Shown here piece after piece: positions 25,165-32,484 of a stretch of 33,057 nt of DNA; positions within the stretch are counted from its first letter, which is position 1, and every line of letters begins with the position of its first letter. The position numbers and the translations under genes are program-made. Source of the DNA: a candidate division WOR-3 bacterium (lineage in GTDB: Bacteria > Hydrothermota > Tepidihabitantia > Tepidihabitantales > DTDR01); assembly GCA_039801725.1 (NCBI GenBank), contig JBDRVE010000019.1, positions 1 through 33,057 on the forward strand, given 5' to 3'. The notes beneath the pieces were generated by a model, which worked only from the letters and a program-made list of their open reading frames with translations, was not told the DNA's origin and did not search any database.

Positions 25165-26148
25165 TTAGAAGTATCCTTGTAATTGAAAGATAAGTTTCAT
25201 TAATGTGTGCTTTTCAGCATATTTATAATAGGCGATATTGGGCATTACTTTTAAGTTATCTCCGTAAATAAAGTAATTTAGTCCAAAGGTAAGTCCCCAT
25301 TCCTTATTAGCATTGCTATCCTTTTTTCTAAAGTCAAATCGGAAAATTGGCTGGATTTTGTCAATTTGATAGCCAAGAATACCATAAAATCCCGTTGGTT
25401 TTTTAACCGGTTCTTTTTCCTCCCTACCAATAAGATATTCAAATATTATTGTGAAAGGTGATTTTGTATAACCTGCTTCTAAACCTAATCGAAGATAAGG
25501 AAGTAAGTCTCTTATTTCACCAACTCCTTTTTTCCCATAATAAAAGTTTGCACCGATAAAACTTTTTTCTATTGATTTTAATATAAACCTGCCCGAAACA
25601 TCTTTCCATTCATTATCATCAGTAGGCGCTGTCCTTCCTGTGCCATTTACGAGATTAAGATTTATTTCAAACATCTTTGCTTTATGGAAGAACCCTAAAC
25701 CGAAATCCCTTGTTGAGACCGGAGACCTTAAAGAAGAAATCAAAGAACCTTCAACAAAATGAACCTTATGAGCAGATGTGGCAACCTCATATCCTAAAAG
25801 TTGTTTGAATTTACCTAAACGGACTTCTGTCTCTTTTGTTGGTGTGAGAGCCACATACAAATCATAGGAATACCAGTCCTTACCAGCAATATCAAAGTAA
25901 ACCTTTCCGTAAAAGATATTTTCGTATTCTAATTTGAAATCTAAATAAGTTCTTGGGATATAAAAAGTATTTGTACGTTTGGTCATATTATCTTGTTTTT
26001 CAATAGAAAAGAGATATCCGCTGAGAATATGGGGATTCAAGGTAAGTTTGAACTGGTCTTTCTGATAATCAATCGCGTAAGAAAAGTTGATTAAAAAAAT
26101 AAAAAAAACCACAACAATTACTTTTTTAACTATTTTTTCTTTCATCAT
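25165..26148 (-). CDS. phosphate-selective porin (OprP/OprO-like)
   Basis: A 327-aa outer-membrane beta-barrel. The signal peptide (about 1-25) is followed by alternating aromatic strands typical of porins: YFDIAGKDWYSYDLYVALT, EVRLGKFKQLLGYE, and a final Phe (LIFQLQGYF). The KFKQLLGYE...FVEGSLISS segment resembles the OprP/OprO family. Pairing with pstS supports a phosphate role, but specificity cannot be read from sequence alone. GGGAGG directly precedes two ATGs (26148, 26145); the second gives better spacing. A good promoter lies upstream. Confidence 0.85.
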   Translation of the reverse strand: MMKEKIVKKVIVVVFFIFLINFSYAIDYQKDQFKLTLNPHILSGYLFSIEKQDNMTKRTNTFYIPRTYLDFKLEYENIFYGKVYFDIAGKDWYSYDLYVALTPTKETEVRLGKFKQLLGYEVATSAHKVHFVEGSLISSLRSPVSTRDFGLGFFHKAKMFEINLNLVNGTGRTAPTDDNEWKDVSGRFILKSIEKSFIGANFYYGKKGVGEIRDLLPYLRLGLEAGYTKSPFTIIFEYLIGREEKEPVKKPTGFYGILGYQIDKIQPIFRFDFRKKDSNANKEWGLTFGLNYFIYGDNLKVMPNIAYYKYAEKHTLMKLIFQLQGYF

Positions 26149-26166
26149 CCTCCCTTGTTAACACTC

Positions 26167-26194
26167 ATTATAATAAAAATTTTTTAAAAATCAA
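26167..26194 (-). promoter_or_regulatory. promoter of the porin-pstS operon
   Basis: Minus strand: TTGATT (26194-26189), 16-bp spacer, TATAAT (26172-26167). About 18 nt separate the -10 from the ATG, enough for a short leader carrying GGGAGG. No PhoB-box direct repeat is evident by eye. Confidence 0.7.
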
Positions 26195-26236
26195 TTAAGA
26201 AGTTAAAAAAATTTTTAGACCTTAAAGATTAATATT

Positions 26237-27655
26237 TTATTTTACTATCAGTTTAATAACACCTTTTTCTTTACTTGTCTCTAATACTAAGAAATAAACC
26301 CCATTTACTAAATTATTAACTAAGATTTTTAATTTGTGATTACCAGCAGGAAGGTATTGATTGTAAGTTTTTAATAAATAGCCTGAATTATTATATATTT
26401 TTAAAACAACATTATCAGAAAGAGAAAGATGGTAATAAATTGTGGTAAAGAAGTTACAAGGATTGGGCAGAACTTTCAAAGATGATAAAATTTTATTTTC
26501 TCTTTCTTCTTTCATAAAAACTTGGGGATATCCTTGAAAGGCATAAAATATTCCATTCATATGACCAAAATAAACACGGTGACCAGGACCGATTGCCGGT
26601 GAAGAAAAGAAACTCTGGCTTGAAGAAATTGAACGAGAACAGAGAATTTGACCGTTTGGTGAGACCACATAGAAATTTCTATCAGAACCAAGATAAATAT
26701 TTCCTAAGGCATCAATTGCCGGTGCTGAATAACTGCTAAAACCAGAAAGGAACCAACGAATATTACCATTACGAGAATCAATACAATATAATCTACCAGA
26801 AGCATTTATATATACTGTTGATTCATTAGCAATCGCCGGACAACTATAACCAGAAGAAGCAAGATTAGTCTGCCATTTTAAACTACCGTCAGGTTTGATT
26901 GCATAAAGAAGATAATTAGAGTAACCAACACTCAAATAAATAACTGAATCATATCCTACTGCCGGTGTGGCGAAATCTGCTTCACCAAGAAGATTATAAC
27001 TCCAAGCTAGAGAACCGAAAGGATTAAATGCCCAAAGTTTGTTTTGACTTGCCCGAGTAGTTGCTACATAAATTCTGCCATCATGTCCAATTGTTGGCGA
27101 AGAATTTACATCTCCTTCTAAATAAAAAGCCCAAACTAAATTGCCAGCAGGGTCTAAAGCATAAAGGCTATCTGAATAACAAGCAAAATATACCTTTCCA
27201 TCTTTACCAATTACTGGTGAATGACTAATAGAAAGCAAATTATGACTAGGCCAGGACCATAATATCTCACCATTAGAATTAAGTTTTATCAATTTTCTAC
27301 TTGTCGTTATATATATATTCCCACTGTCATCTAATGCCGGTGTTGAAAAATAAACTGTTGCTCCCAAGGAAGTACGCCACAAAAGTTCACCATTAGAATT
27401 TAAACAATATAAATAACCATCCCGCGCACCAAAAATTATCCTTCCTAAATTATCCACTACTGCTGAACCGGAAATTTCAGCACCCACATTATAGGTCCAA
27501 GCAATTTCTAAAGAATCGCCGACAATAAAATCAGAACGTCCGGTTCTTTGGGAATCGTGATGATAGCAAGCCCAAGGATGGGTTTGAAAATTTTCACCAA
27601 AGAGAACAAAAATTCCCAAAAGAAAGAAAAATATTAAAAACCTTTTAATCTTCAT
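26237..27655 (-). CDS. secreted PQQ-type beta-propeller protein with C-terminal sorting domain
   Basis: A 472-aa exported protein: signal peptide (MKIKRFLIFFFLLGIFVLFG), a WACYHHDSQRTGRS entry motif, then about eight propeller repeats (SSPTIGHDGRIYVATT, STPALDDSGNIYITTS, SAPAIDALGNIYLGSD). The last 80 residues (VLPNPCNFFTTIYYHL ... NGVYFLVLET) are a Por/T9SS type A sorting domain, implying delivery to the cell surface. An ORF can begin at TTG 27661, but AAAGGAGG 6 nt before ATG 27655 fixes the start there. It overlaps the end of the aminotransferase gene by 11 nt. Its role is unknown; propellers of this kind usually bind partners or polymers. Confidence 0.88.
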   Translation of the reverse strand: MKIKRFLIFFFLLGIFVLFGENFQTHPWACYHHDSQRTGRSDFIVGDSLEIAWTYNVGAEISGSAVVDNLGRIIFGARDGYLYCLNSNGELLWRTSLGATVYFSTPALDDSGNIYITTSRKLIKLNSNGEILWSWPSHNLLSISHSPVIGKDGKVYFACYSDSLYALDPAGNLVWAFYLEGDVNSSPTIGHDGRIYVATTRASQNKLWAFNPFGSLAWSYNLLGEADFATPAVGYDSVIYLSVGYSNYLLYAIKPDGSLKWQTNLASSGYSCPAIANESTVYINASGRLYCIDSRNGNIRWFLSGFSSYSAPAIDALGNIYLGSDRNFYVVSPNGQILCSRSISSSQSFFSSPAIGPGHRVYFGHMNGIFYAFQGYPQVFMKEERENKILSSLKVLPNPCNFFTTIYYHLSLSDNVVLKIYNNSGYLLKTYNQYLPAGNHKLKILVNNLVNGVYFLVLETSKEKGVIKLIVK

Positions 27656-28754
27656 TTTCAACCTCCTTTAAATAACTTTTAACTCTTTTAATAACTTCTT
27701 TAACTTCTTTTACCTTCAAAAAGGGATACAAAGGTAGACTCAAAACCTCTTTGGAAAATTCTTCTGCCTTTTTACATCCAATTATCCTTGAATTGTTTTT
27801 AAAAATTGGTTGATAATATAATGGATAAGGATAATAAATCTTTGTCTCAATCCCCAATCTCTCTAAATAATTTTTTAATTTTTTATTATCTTTTACCCTT
27901 ATTGTGTAAATATTGTAAGAATGGATTTTATTATTCTCTTCTTTTGGACAGACCAAAAGGGAACCTAAATTTTCATTATAAATTTTGGCAATCTCTCTTC
28001 TTTTTTCTAATAGAAATTTTATTTTCTTTAATTTTATTCTTAAAACCATTGCCTGAATGGTATCTAAACGGGAATTAAATCCAATATCATCAACAAATTC
28101 TTTTTTTAAATCGGGATTTCTTAATTCCTTTATTTTCTGATAGAAATAAAAAGATTTTGTCAAGCATAAGCCACCATCACCAAAGCAAGATAAATTCTTT
28201 GTTGGATAAAAAGAGAAACAACTAATCTCACCAAAAGAACCGCAATAATTATCTTTATATTTTGCTCCAAAACTTTGGCAACAATCTTCTATTAAAAAAA
28301 GTCCATATCTATTTTTTATATCAATAATCTCTTCCATATCACAAGGAAGCCCAAATAAGTGAACAATTATTATCCCTTTCGTCTTTTTAGATATTGCCTT
28401 TTTTATCTCTTTTGGCGAAATATTGTAATCTTCTTTGATATCAACAAAAACCGGTTTTGCTTTTACTTTTAATATTGCCAAGGCAGTAGAAATATAAGAA
28501 AAAGAAGTAGTAATTATCTCATCTCCTTCTTTCACCTTTAATGCCTTTAATGCCAAAATCAAGGCATCGGTCCCGGAATTAACACCTACCGAATAAAAAT
28601 TATTATTAGAAGAAAAGAATTTAGAAAAGTCCTTTTCAAAAAGTTCTAACTCCCTTCCTAAAATGTAATCACCCTTTTTTAAAAAATTATCTATTTTGAA
28701 ATCTCTTTTAAAGAATTGATATTCCCTTTTTAAATCAATAAAAGGAACTTTCAT
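27645..28754 (-). CDS. DegT/DnrJ/EryC1-family sugar aminotransferase
   Basis: PLP-dependent enzyme of the type that aminates nucleotide-linked keto-sugars for surface polysaccharides. The 369-aa protein (from ATG 28754) begins MKVPFIDLKREY, the usual family start. It has NSGTDAL for phosphate binding, Asp157 (FLIEDCCQSFGAKY) stacking on PLP, and the Schiff-base Lys186 in SFYPTKNLSCFGDGG. A longer frame opens at TTG 28763 but repeats the same nine bases just before the ATG; homology favours the ATG. It is followed, with 11-nt overlap, by the secreted propeller gene. No other sugar genes are adjacent. Confidence 0.92.
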   Translation of the reverse strand: MKVPFIDLKREYQFFKRDFKIDNFLKKGDYILGRELELFEKDFSKFFSSNNNFYSVGVNSGTDALILALKALKVKEGDEIITTSFSYISTALAILKVKAKPVFVDIKEDYNISPKEIKKAISKKTKGIIIVHLFGLPCDMEEIIDIKNRYGLFLIEDCCQSFGAKYKDNYCGSFGEISCFSFYPTKNLSCFGDGGLCLTKSFYFYQKIKELRNPDLKKEFVDDIGFNSRLDTIQAMVLRIKLKKIKFLLEKRREIAKIYNENLGSLLVCPKEENNKIHSYNIYTIRVKDNKKLKNYLERLGIETKIYYPYPLYYQPIFKNNSRIIGCKKAEEFSKEVLSLPLYPFLKVKEVKEVIKRVKSYLKEVENED

Positions 28755-28765
28755 AACTTTCAATT

Positions 28766-28794
28766 ATTCTAAAAAGAGTTATAAAGAAAATCAA
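28766..28794 (-). promoter_or_regulatory. candidate promoter of the aminotransferase gene
   Basis: Minus strand: TTGATT (28794-28789), 17-bp spacer, TAGAAT (28771-28766), 11 nt to the ATG at 28754. The short leader contains GAAAG but no strong Shine-Dalgarno. Confidence 0.5.
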
Positions 28795-28868
28795 TATATT
28801 TATCAAAAGGAATGAAACCTAAAATTTTATCAATACAAAATTTCCTTAAACTGTAAACTATTTTGTTA

Positions 28869-29531
28869 TTAAACTACTCCTCTAGTAAATTTTAAATAAA
28901 AATACTCATCAAGGATTTTGAGTATAGTTCGTTGAGAGTAACCGTAAATAAAACGCGTACTTTCAAACTCTTTATAATACCACTTTTTAAGCTTTTCAAC
29001 ATTTTCTCTTTCCCTCTCAAGAACATCTTTTAATGCTACACAGAATTTTACATAGTTATCTGCGTCAATTCCTCTAAATCTAAGCCCTTCTGCTACTTTA
29101 TTGTCCCATACTGGAAAAAATGAAGGTGCTAATATATGTAATGTTTTTGCCGCCGCAATAAATTGTCTTTTCTTAGTCTTCAATATACAAGTAGCGAGAG
29201 TTTCATACATCTCTTTTATACATTTCTTATCATTTTCATTCAAAGAAGTAATTTCCCTTTTCCTAAAACCATCTATTCTATCTCTATTTTCTTCTACCCA
29301 TCCTTTAAGCTTATCAGGCTTAAAACCTCCGTATCGAAAAGCAGCATTATTCCAAGCAATAAGAAATAATGTTGCAACATCACTTACTGTTCTCAAATTT
29401 TTATCCCAGTATTCATCAATTAATTTTCTTGGTAAATCATACTCCACATCTACATCTTTTGAAAGACTTTGAGACGACGAAAGCACTTTTTTTATTTCTT
29501 CAAAATTTAATGTAATTGTAATTTCGCACAT
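28869..29531 (-). CDS. hypothetical protein, family not recognised
   Basis: A 220-aa soluble, charged, mostly helical protein without signal peptide or membrane helix. The best landmark is AAAKTLHILAPSFFPVWDNKV (about 122-142; the K-x-L-H...P...P-W-D pattern). Similar patterns occur in poorly characterised helical proteins (DUF6308-like is one possibility), but I cannot assign the family. A good AGAGGTAAAGG precedes the ATG, unlike the leaderless style around it. Codon use looks less A/T-extreme than in its neighbours. It sits alone beside a decayed gene, so it may be a recent acquisition. Confidence 0.7.
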   Translation of the reverse strand: MCEITITLNFEEIKKVLSSSQSLSKDVDVEYDLPRKLIDEYWDKNLRTVSDVATLFLIAWNNAAFRYGGFKPDKLKGWVEENRDRIDGFRKREITSLNENDKKCIKEMYETLATCILKTKKRQFIAAAKTLHILAPSFFPVWDNKVAEGLRFRGIDADNYVKFCVALKDVLERERENVEKLKKWYYKEFESTRFIYGYSQRTILKILDEYFYLKFTRGVV

Positions 29532-29545
29532 CCTTTACCTCTTTT

Positions 29546-29798
29546 TTAAAAATTTTTCTTACTTATTAAAGAAATAAACTCTTCTTTAAAGGAGCGTTGC
29601 CCATTTAAAATCCAGTTTTTGTAAGAATTAAAAAGATAATATAAATTACCCATCCCTTTGTGCCAAATGGTATGTAAGGTGGTTAAAGGAATCAATTACT
29701 AAGGATTGCATTGTCAAAGATTTTGAATTATTATTAACAACAATTGTGTCAATATCTATCGTTACCCATTGGTAAAAAAGAAGGAAAATAATTATCAT
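29546..29798 (-). pseudogene. remnant of a secreted repeat-type exoprotein
   Basis: From ATG 29798 a 50-codon frame reads MIIIFLLFYQWVTIDIDTIV ... SLVIDSFNHL and stops at 29646. A single shift near 29678 opens LHTIWHKGMGNLYYLFNSYK ... NGQRSFKEEFISLISKK, which stops at 29546. The joined product (about 84 codons) has a short hydrophobic start and a piece resembling the HxxWhkG-nLYY units of secreted BNR/propeller-like proteins. The remainder of such a protein is absent. It is too short in one frame to stand out as an ORF, but its promoter is intact. I infer a truncated, frameshifted relic; a small living gene is possible. Confidence 0.55.
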
Positions 29799-29803
29799 AA
29801 AGA

Positions 29804-29831
29804 ATTATAATTGCCTAATATGGAAAGTCAA
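29804..29831 (-). promoter_or_regulatory. promoter of the exoprotein remnant
   Basis: Minus strand: TTGACT (29831-29826), 16-bp spacer, TATAAT (29809-29804), 5 nt to the ATG at 29798. This is the same leaderless geometry as phoU and lon, which supports the reading of 29798 as a real former start codon. Confidence 0.7.
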
Positions 29832-29913
29832 TAATTATTTTTTCTCTTATTGCTTTTACTAAAAAGTGTGTTAAATTTTAGATTTTAATAACGAGTACTA
29901 TATAGGATACCGA

Positions 29914-29931
29914 TATAGGGATAACCCTATA
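29914..29931. repeat. perfect inverted repeat TATAGGG-ATAA-CCCTATA
   Basis: A 7-bp perfect stem with a 4-nt loop in the gap between two divergent promoters. A related TATAGGATA lies about 10 nt to its left (from 29900), a partial direct repeat of its left arm. It could be an operator or an RNA hairpin. It has no T-run, so it is not a typical terminator. Confidence 0.5.
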
Positions 29932-29937
29932 CCCATT

Positions 29938-29962
29938 TAAGTCTTTGATTTATAAAGACTTA
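29938..29962. repeat. perfect inverted repeat, 9-bp arms
   Basis: TAAGTCTTT (29938-29946) and AAAGACTTA (29954-29962) flank a 7-nt loop. It lies 6 nt after the first inverted repeat and about 44 nt upstream of the -35 of the nitroreductase-like gene. Followed by C-rich CCCCCTCCCCCT (from 29973), not by a T-run. Confidence 0.5.
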
Positions 29963-30005
29963 TAAGTATATACCCCCTCCCCCTATCAAAAATAATCTTA
30001 TTTTC

Positions 30006-30033
30006 TTGACTTTTTAATATATTTTTATATCAT
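30006..30033 (+). promoter_or_regulatory. promoter of the tandem nitroreductase-like gene
   Basis: TTGACT (30006-30011), 16-bp spacer, TATCAT (30028-30033), then 5 nt to the ATG at 30039. No Shine-Dalgarno; leaderless geometry. Confidence 0.6.
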
Positions 30034-30038
30034 TATTT

Positions 30039-31358
30039 ATGATTAATTTTATCTTTATTTCTCTTCTTATCTTACAAATTGAAACCTTGCCTTCGCCAGT
30101 GATTAATAGAAATTCTTTTGAACTCCTCAGTAATAGCCGATATTCTTTCCATTCGGGTTTTAGTAGCAACTTATCCAATCAAATTTTAAGTAATATTTTA
30201 TGGGCAATGGCAAAGGCACCAATTATTGGCTCTTATCGGGAGATTTATGTTGCTAAACCAAATAATTTGTATTTATACAATCCCGAAAATCATACCTTAA
30301 ATTTACATCTTACTGGTAATCGACGTTCTAATAGTAATTCTGCTTTTGAGATTGGTGTTGCTACCGAAAGATATGAAGAAGCCGGTTTTATTATTCAACT
30401 TGGTCTACTTGCTGCTACCAGTTTTTGGGATTCTCTATCTAATGCGGTTTCCTGTCCAATGCAAAGCGCAACAAATTATGCGAATAATAACTGGTCACCT
30501 ATTCATCCAATTAGACTTGTTAATGTTTATGGTTTTTCTCAAAGAAGGGGAATTGATACTACGAATATTGCTATCTCTTCTGATTCTTCTTTACCAAGAC
30601 CGGTAATCTATCAACATGATACTTTTGAAATATTAATAAGAGATTTAAGTTTTGATACGATTTTTTTACCCTCTCCCCTCTCTATTGAAAAAATTTCCCA
30701 AATCTTATGGGCAGGATATGGTGTTACACCCCATATGACCGCCAATAATCGTCGGGGGCTTACTGTTCCCAGTGCCATTGCTAATTATTATTTAACTCAA
30801 AAAATCTATCTTGTTAATGAATATGGTGTCTATCGCTATCATAATCGCCTGCCACCAGGAACAAATCTAACAACTGCTGACCATAGAATTGAAGTAATTG
30901 TTAATGAAGACCGAAGAAGTGCTTTGAGAAATGCTATTCCGAGAATTCCTCAAACAGCACCAGTTTATATTATTATCTGTGTCGGTGATACCAGTTCTAA
31001 TTATCATCTCTTAGAAGCCGGCTTTGTTGGTATCCAAATGTTATTACAGGCAAAATCTTTAAATTTGTCTTCTTCTTTAACCCTGCCTTTATTACCTAAT
31101 GAAAGAAATCTAATAAGAGAGGTTCTTTCCTTGCCCAGTTCTGATTTTCCAGTAATTATCTTTTCTTGTGGCGAAAAAATTAGCGAAATAAAAGAAGGAA
31201 AGAAAGTAAAGAAGGAAAGTTTTGGAAGATTTAAGATTTATGACTTTTTAGGAAGAAAGATATTAGAAACTAATAAACCAATTGATGCTTCTCGCCTTAA
31301 AAAGGGAGTTTACTTTATCCTTTACGAAAATCTCTGGAGAAAGATTGTTGTTAACTAA
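30039..31358 (+). CDS. secreted protein with two SagB/nitroreductase-like regions and a sorting tail
   Basis: A 439-aa protein with a hydrophobic export signal (about 1-20). The second half (about 214-380) shows the SagB-type flavin nitroreductase pattern: ISQILWAGYGVTPH, NNRRGLTVPSAIANYYLT, YLVNEYGVYRYHN, AP-VYIIICVG and LLEAGFVGIQMLLQAKSLNL. The first half (about 46-165) repeats it in diverged form: LSNILWAMAKAP, YVAKPNNLYLYN, YEEAGFIIQLGLLAAT. The C-terminus (FKIYDFLGRKILE ... KKGVYFILYENLWRKIVVN) is the end of a Por/T9SS sorting domain. Such enzymes are normally cytosolic; an exported double copy is unusual. Whether FMN is bound is unknown. SpoIID overlaps its end. Confidence 0.65.
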   Translation: MINFIFISLLILQIETLPSPVINRNSFELLSNSRYSFHSGFSSNLSNQILSNILWAMAKAPIIGSYREIYVAKPNNLYLYNPENHTLNLHLTGNRRSNSNSAFEIGVATERYEEAGFIIQLGLLAATSFWDSLSNAVSCPMQSATNYANNNWSPIHPIRLVNVYGFSQRRGIDTTNIAISSDSSLPRPVIYQHDTFEILIRDLSFDTIFLPSPLSIEKISQILWAGYGVTPHMTANNRRGLTVPSAIANYYLTQKIYLVNEYGVYRYHNRLPPGTNLTTADHRIEVIVNEDRRSALRNAIPRIPQTAPVYIIICVGDTSSNYHLLEAGFVGIQMLLQAKSLNLSSSLTLPLLPNERNLIREVLSLPSSDFPVIIFSCGEKISEIKEGKKVKKESFGRFKIYDFLGRKILETNKPIDASRLKKGVYFILYENLWRKIVVN

Positions 31359-32484
31359 GAAATATATATCTTTTCTTTCTCTTATTCTCTTTTCCTGTGT
31401 TCCTTTTGTAAAAAAGGGAAAAATATATGAACCAAATATTCGAGTTTTAATTAGTTTTGAAGAGGATACCTTTTCTTTAAAAGGCTATTTTACTTTAACC
31501 CAAAAAGATAAAAAAATTGAGATAAGAGATAAATTAATTAAGATAAAAGATAATAAAATATTTTTAAGAGATTCCCTTCTGTTTGATTTTGCTTTAGAGC
31601 CGGTTATTTTAACTCCCTATCCCAACACTAATCTCTCTTTTCGAGATAAAACCTATCGGGGATATTTTAAGATTGTTTATGATGCTATTTGGAAATATAA
31701 AAAACCTTGCTTAATAAACATCCTGCCCTTAGAAGAATATCTTTATTCAGTTGTTGCCTGTGAAATTGGTCCGATTGATGAGGAAAATTACGAGAGTGCC
31801 AAAGCCCAAGCAGTAGCCGCAAGAAGTTATGCTTTATTTAGAATGCTCCAAAATCAATTAAAATTTTATGATATCTTTGCTTCACCAAATTTAGACCAGG
31901 CTTATGAAGGAAAAAAGAGAGAAACCTCTTTAACAACGAAAGCAGTAAAAGAAACAAAAGGCGAGGTTTTAATTGATAGTAAAAGAGTTTTTAAGGCAAT
32001 GTATCACGCAAATTGTGGTGGTATTCTTTATAATGGTAAACGGGATTCCGAAAAGTATTCATTATCTAAAGCACCTTTTTGTAAAAATAGCAAAAATTAT
32101 AAATGGGAAAAAGATTGGGAAATTAAAAATTTTACGGAAACCTTAAAGAAAATAATTAATTACCAAAAGAAAAAACCATTAAGAATTAAAAAGATAAAAT
32201 TGGAAAAGGAAAGAAAATCCCAAAGGGTAAAAAAGGTAAGGTTTTATACTAATGGAGGAATCTTCTATATTTCCGGTAATAAATTTCGTAATCTCTTTGG
32301 TCTAAAATCAACCCTCTTTGAGATAAAGGCTACCCATAATAAAATAAAAATAGTCGGTTATGGCTACGGTCATGGCAAAGGAATGTGTCAAGATGGAGCA
32401 ATGGCAATGGCAAAAAAGGGATATAACTATAAAGAAATCCTTTCCCATTATTATCCCAAAAAGAAGATTAAGAAGCTCTATTAA
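31345..32484 (+). CDS. SpoIID/LytB-like peptidoglycan-remodelling lipoprotein
   Basis: A 379-aa member of the SpoIID/LytB (amidase enhancer) family, whose sporulation member is a lytic transglycosylase acting on denuded glycan. Motifs: the catalytic-type Glu in LPLEEYLYSVVACEIG, SAKAQAVAARSYAL, YDIFASPNLDQAYEG and C-terminal GYGHGKGMCQDGAMAMAKKG. The N-terminus LTKKYISFLSLILFSC gives a lipobox-like LFSC. I choose TTG 31345 as start because GGAG lies 5 nt upstream and the signal peptide then begins the protein; an ATG at 31282 would add 21 unrelated residues inside the upstream gene. It overlaps that gene by 14 nt and the next by 1 nt. Sporulation is not implied. Confidence 0.85.
   Translation: MLLTKKYISFLSLILFSCVPFVKKGKIYEPNIRVLISFEEDTFSLKGYFTLTQKDKKIEIRDKLIKIKDNKIFLRDSLLFDFALEPVILTPYPNTNLSFRDKTYRGYFKIVYDAIWKYKKPCLINILPLEEYLYSVVACEIGPIDEENYESAKAQAVAARSYALFRMLQNQLKFYDIFASPNLDQAYEGKKRETSLTTKAVKETKGEVLIDSKRVFKAMYHANCGGILYNGKRDSEKYSLSKAPFCKNSKNYKWEKDWEIKNFTETLKKIINYQKKKPLRIKKIKLEKERKSQRVKKVRFYTNGGIFYISGNKFRNLFGLKSTLFEIKATHNKIKIVGYGYGHGKGMCQDGAMAMAKKGYNYKEILSHYYPKKKIKKLY

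Noticed and set aside
29101-29472. Plus-strand ORF of 123 codons
   Set aside because: Lies wholly opposite the 220-aa minus-strand gene, which has a better ribosome-binding site and protein-like composition; the plus frame is Ser/Phe-rich like other antisense shadows.
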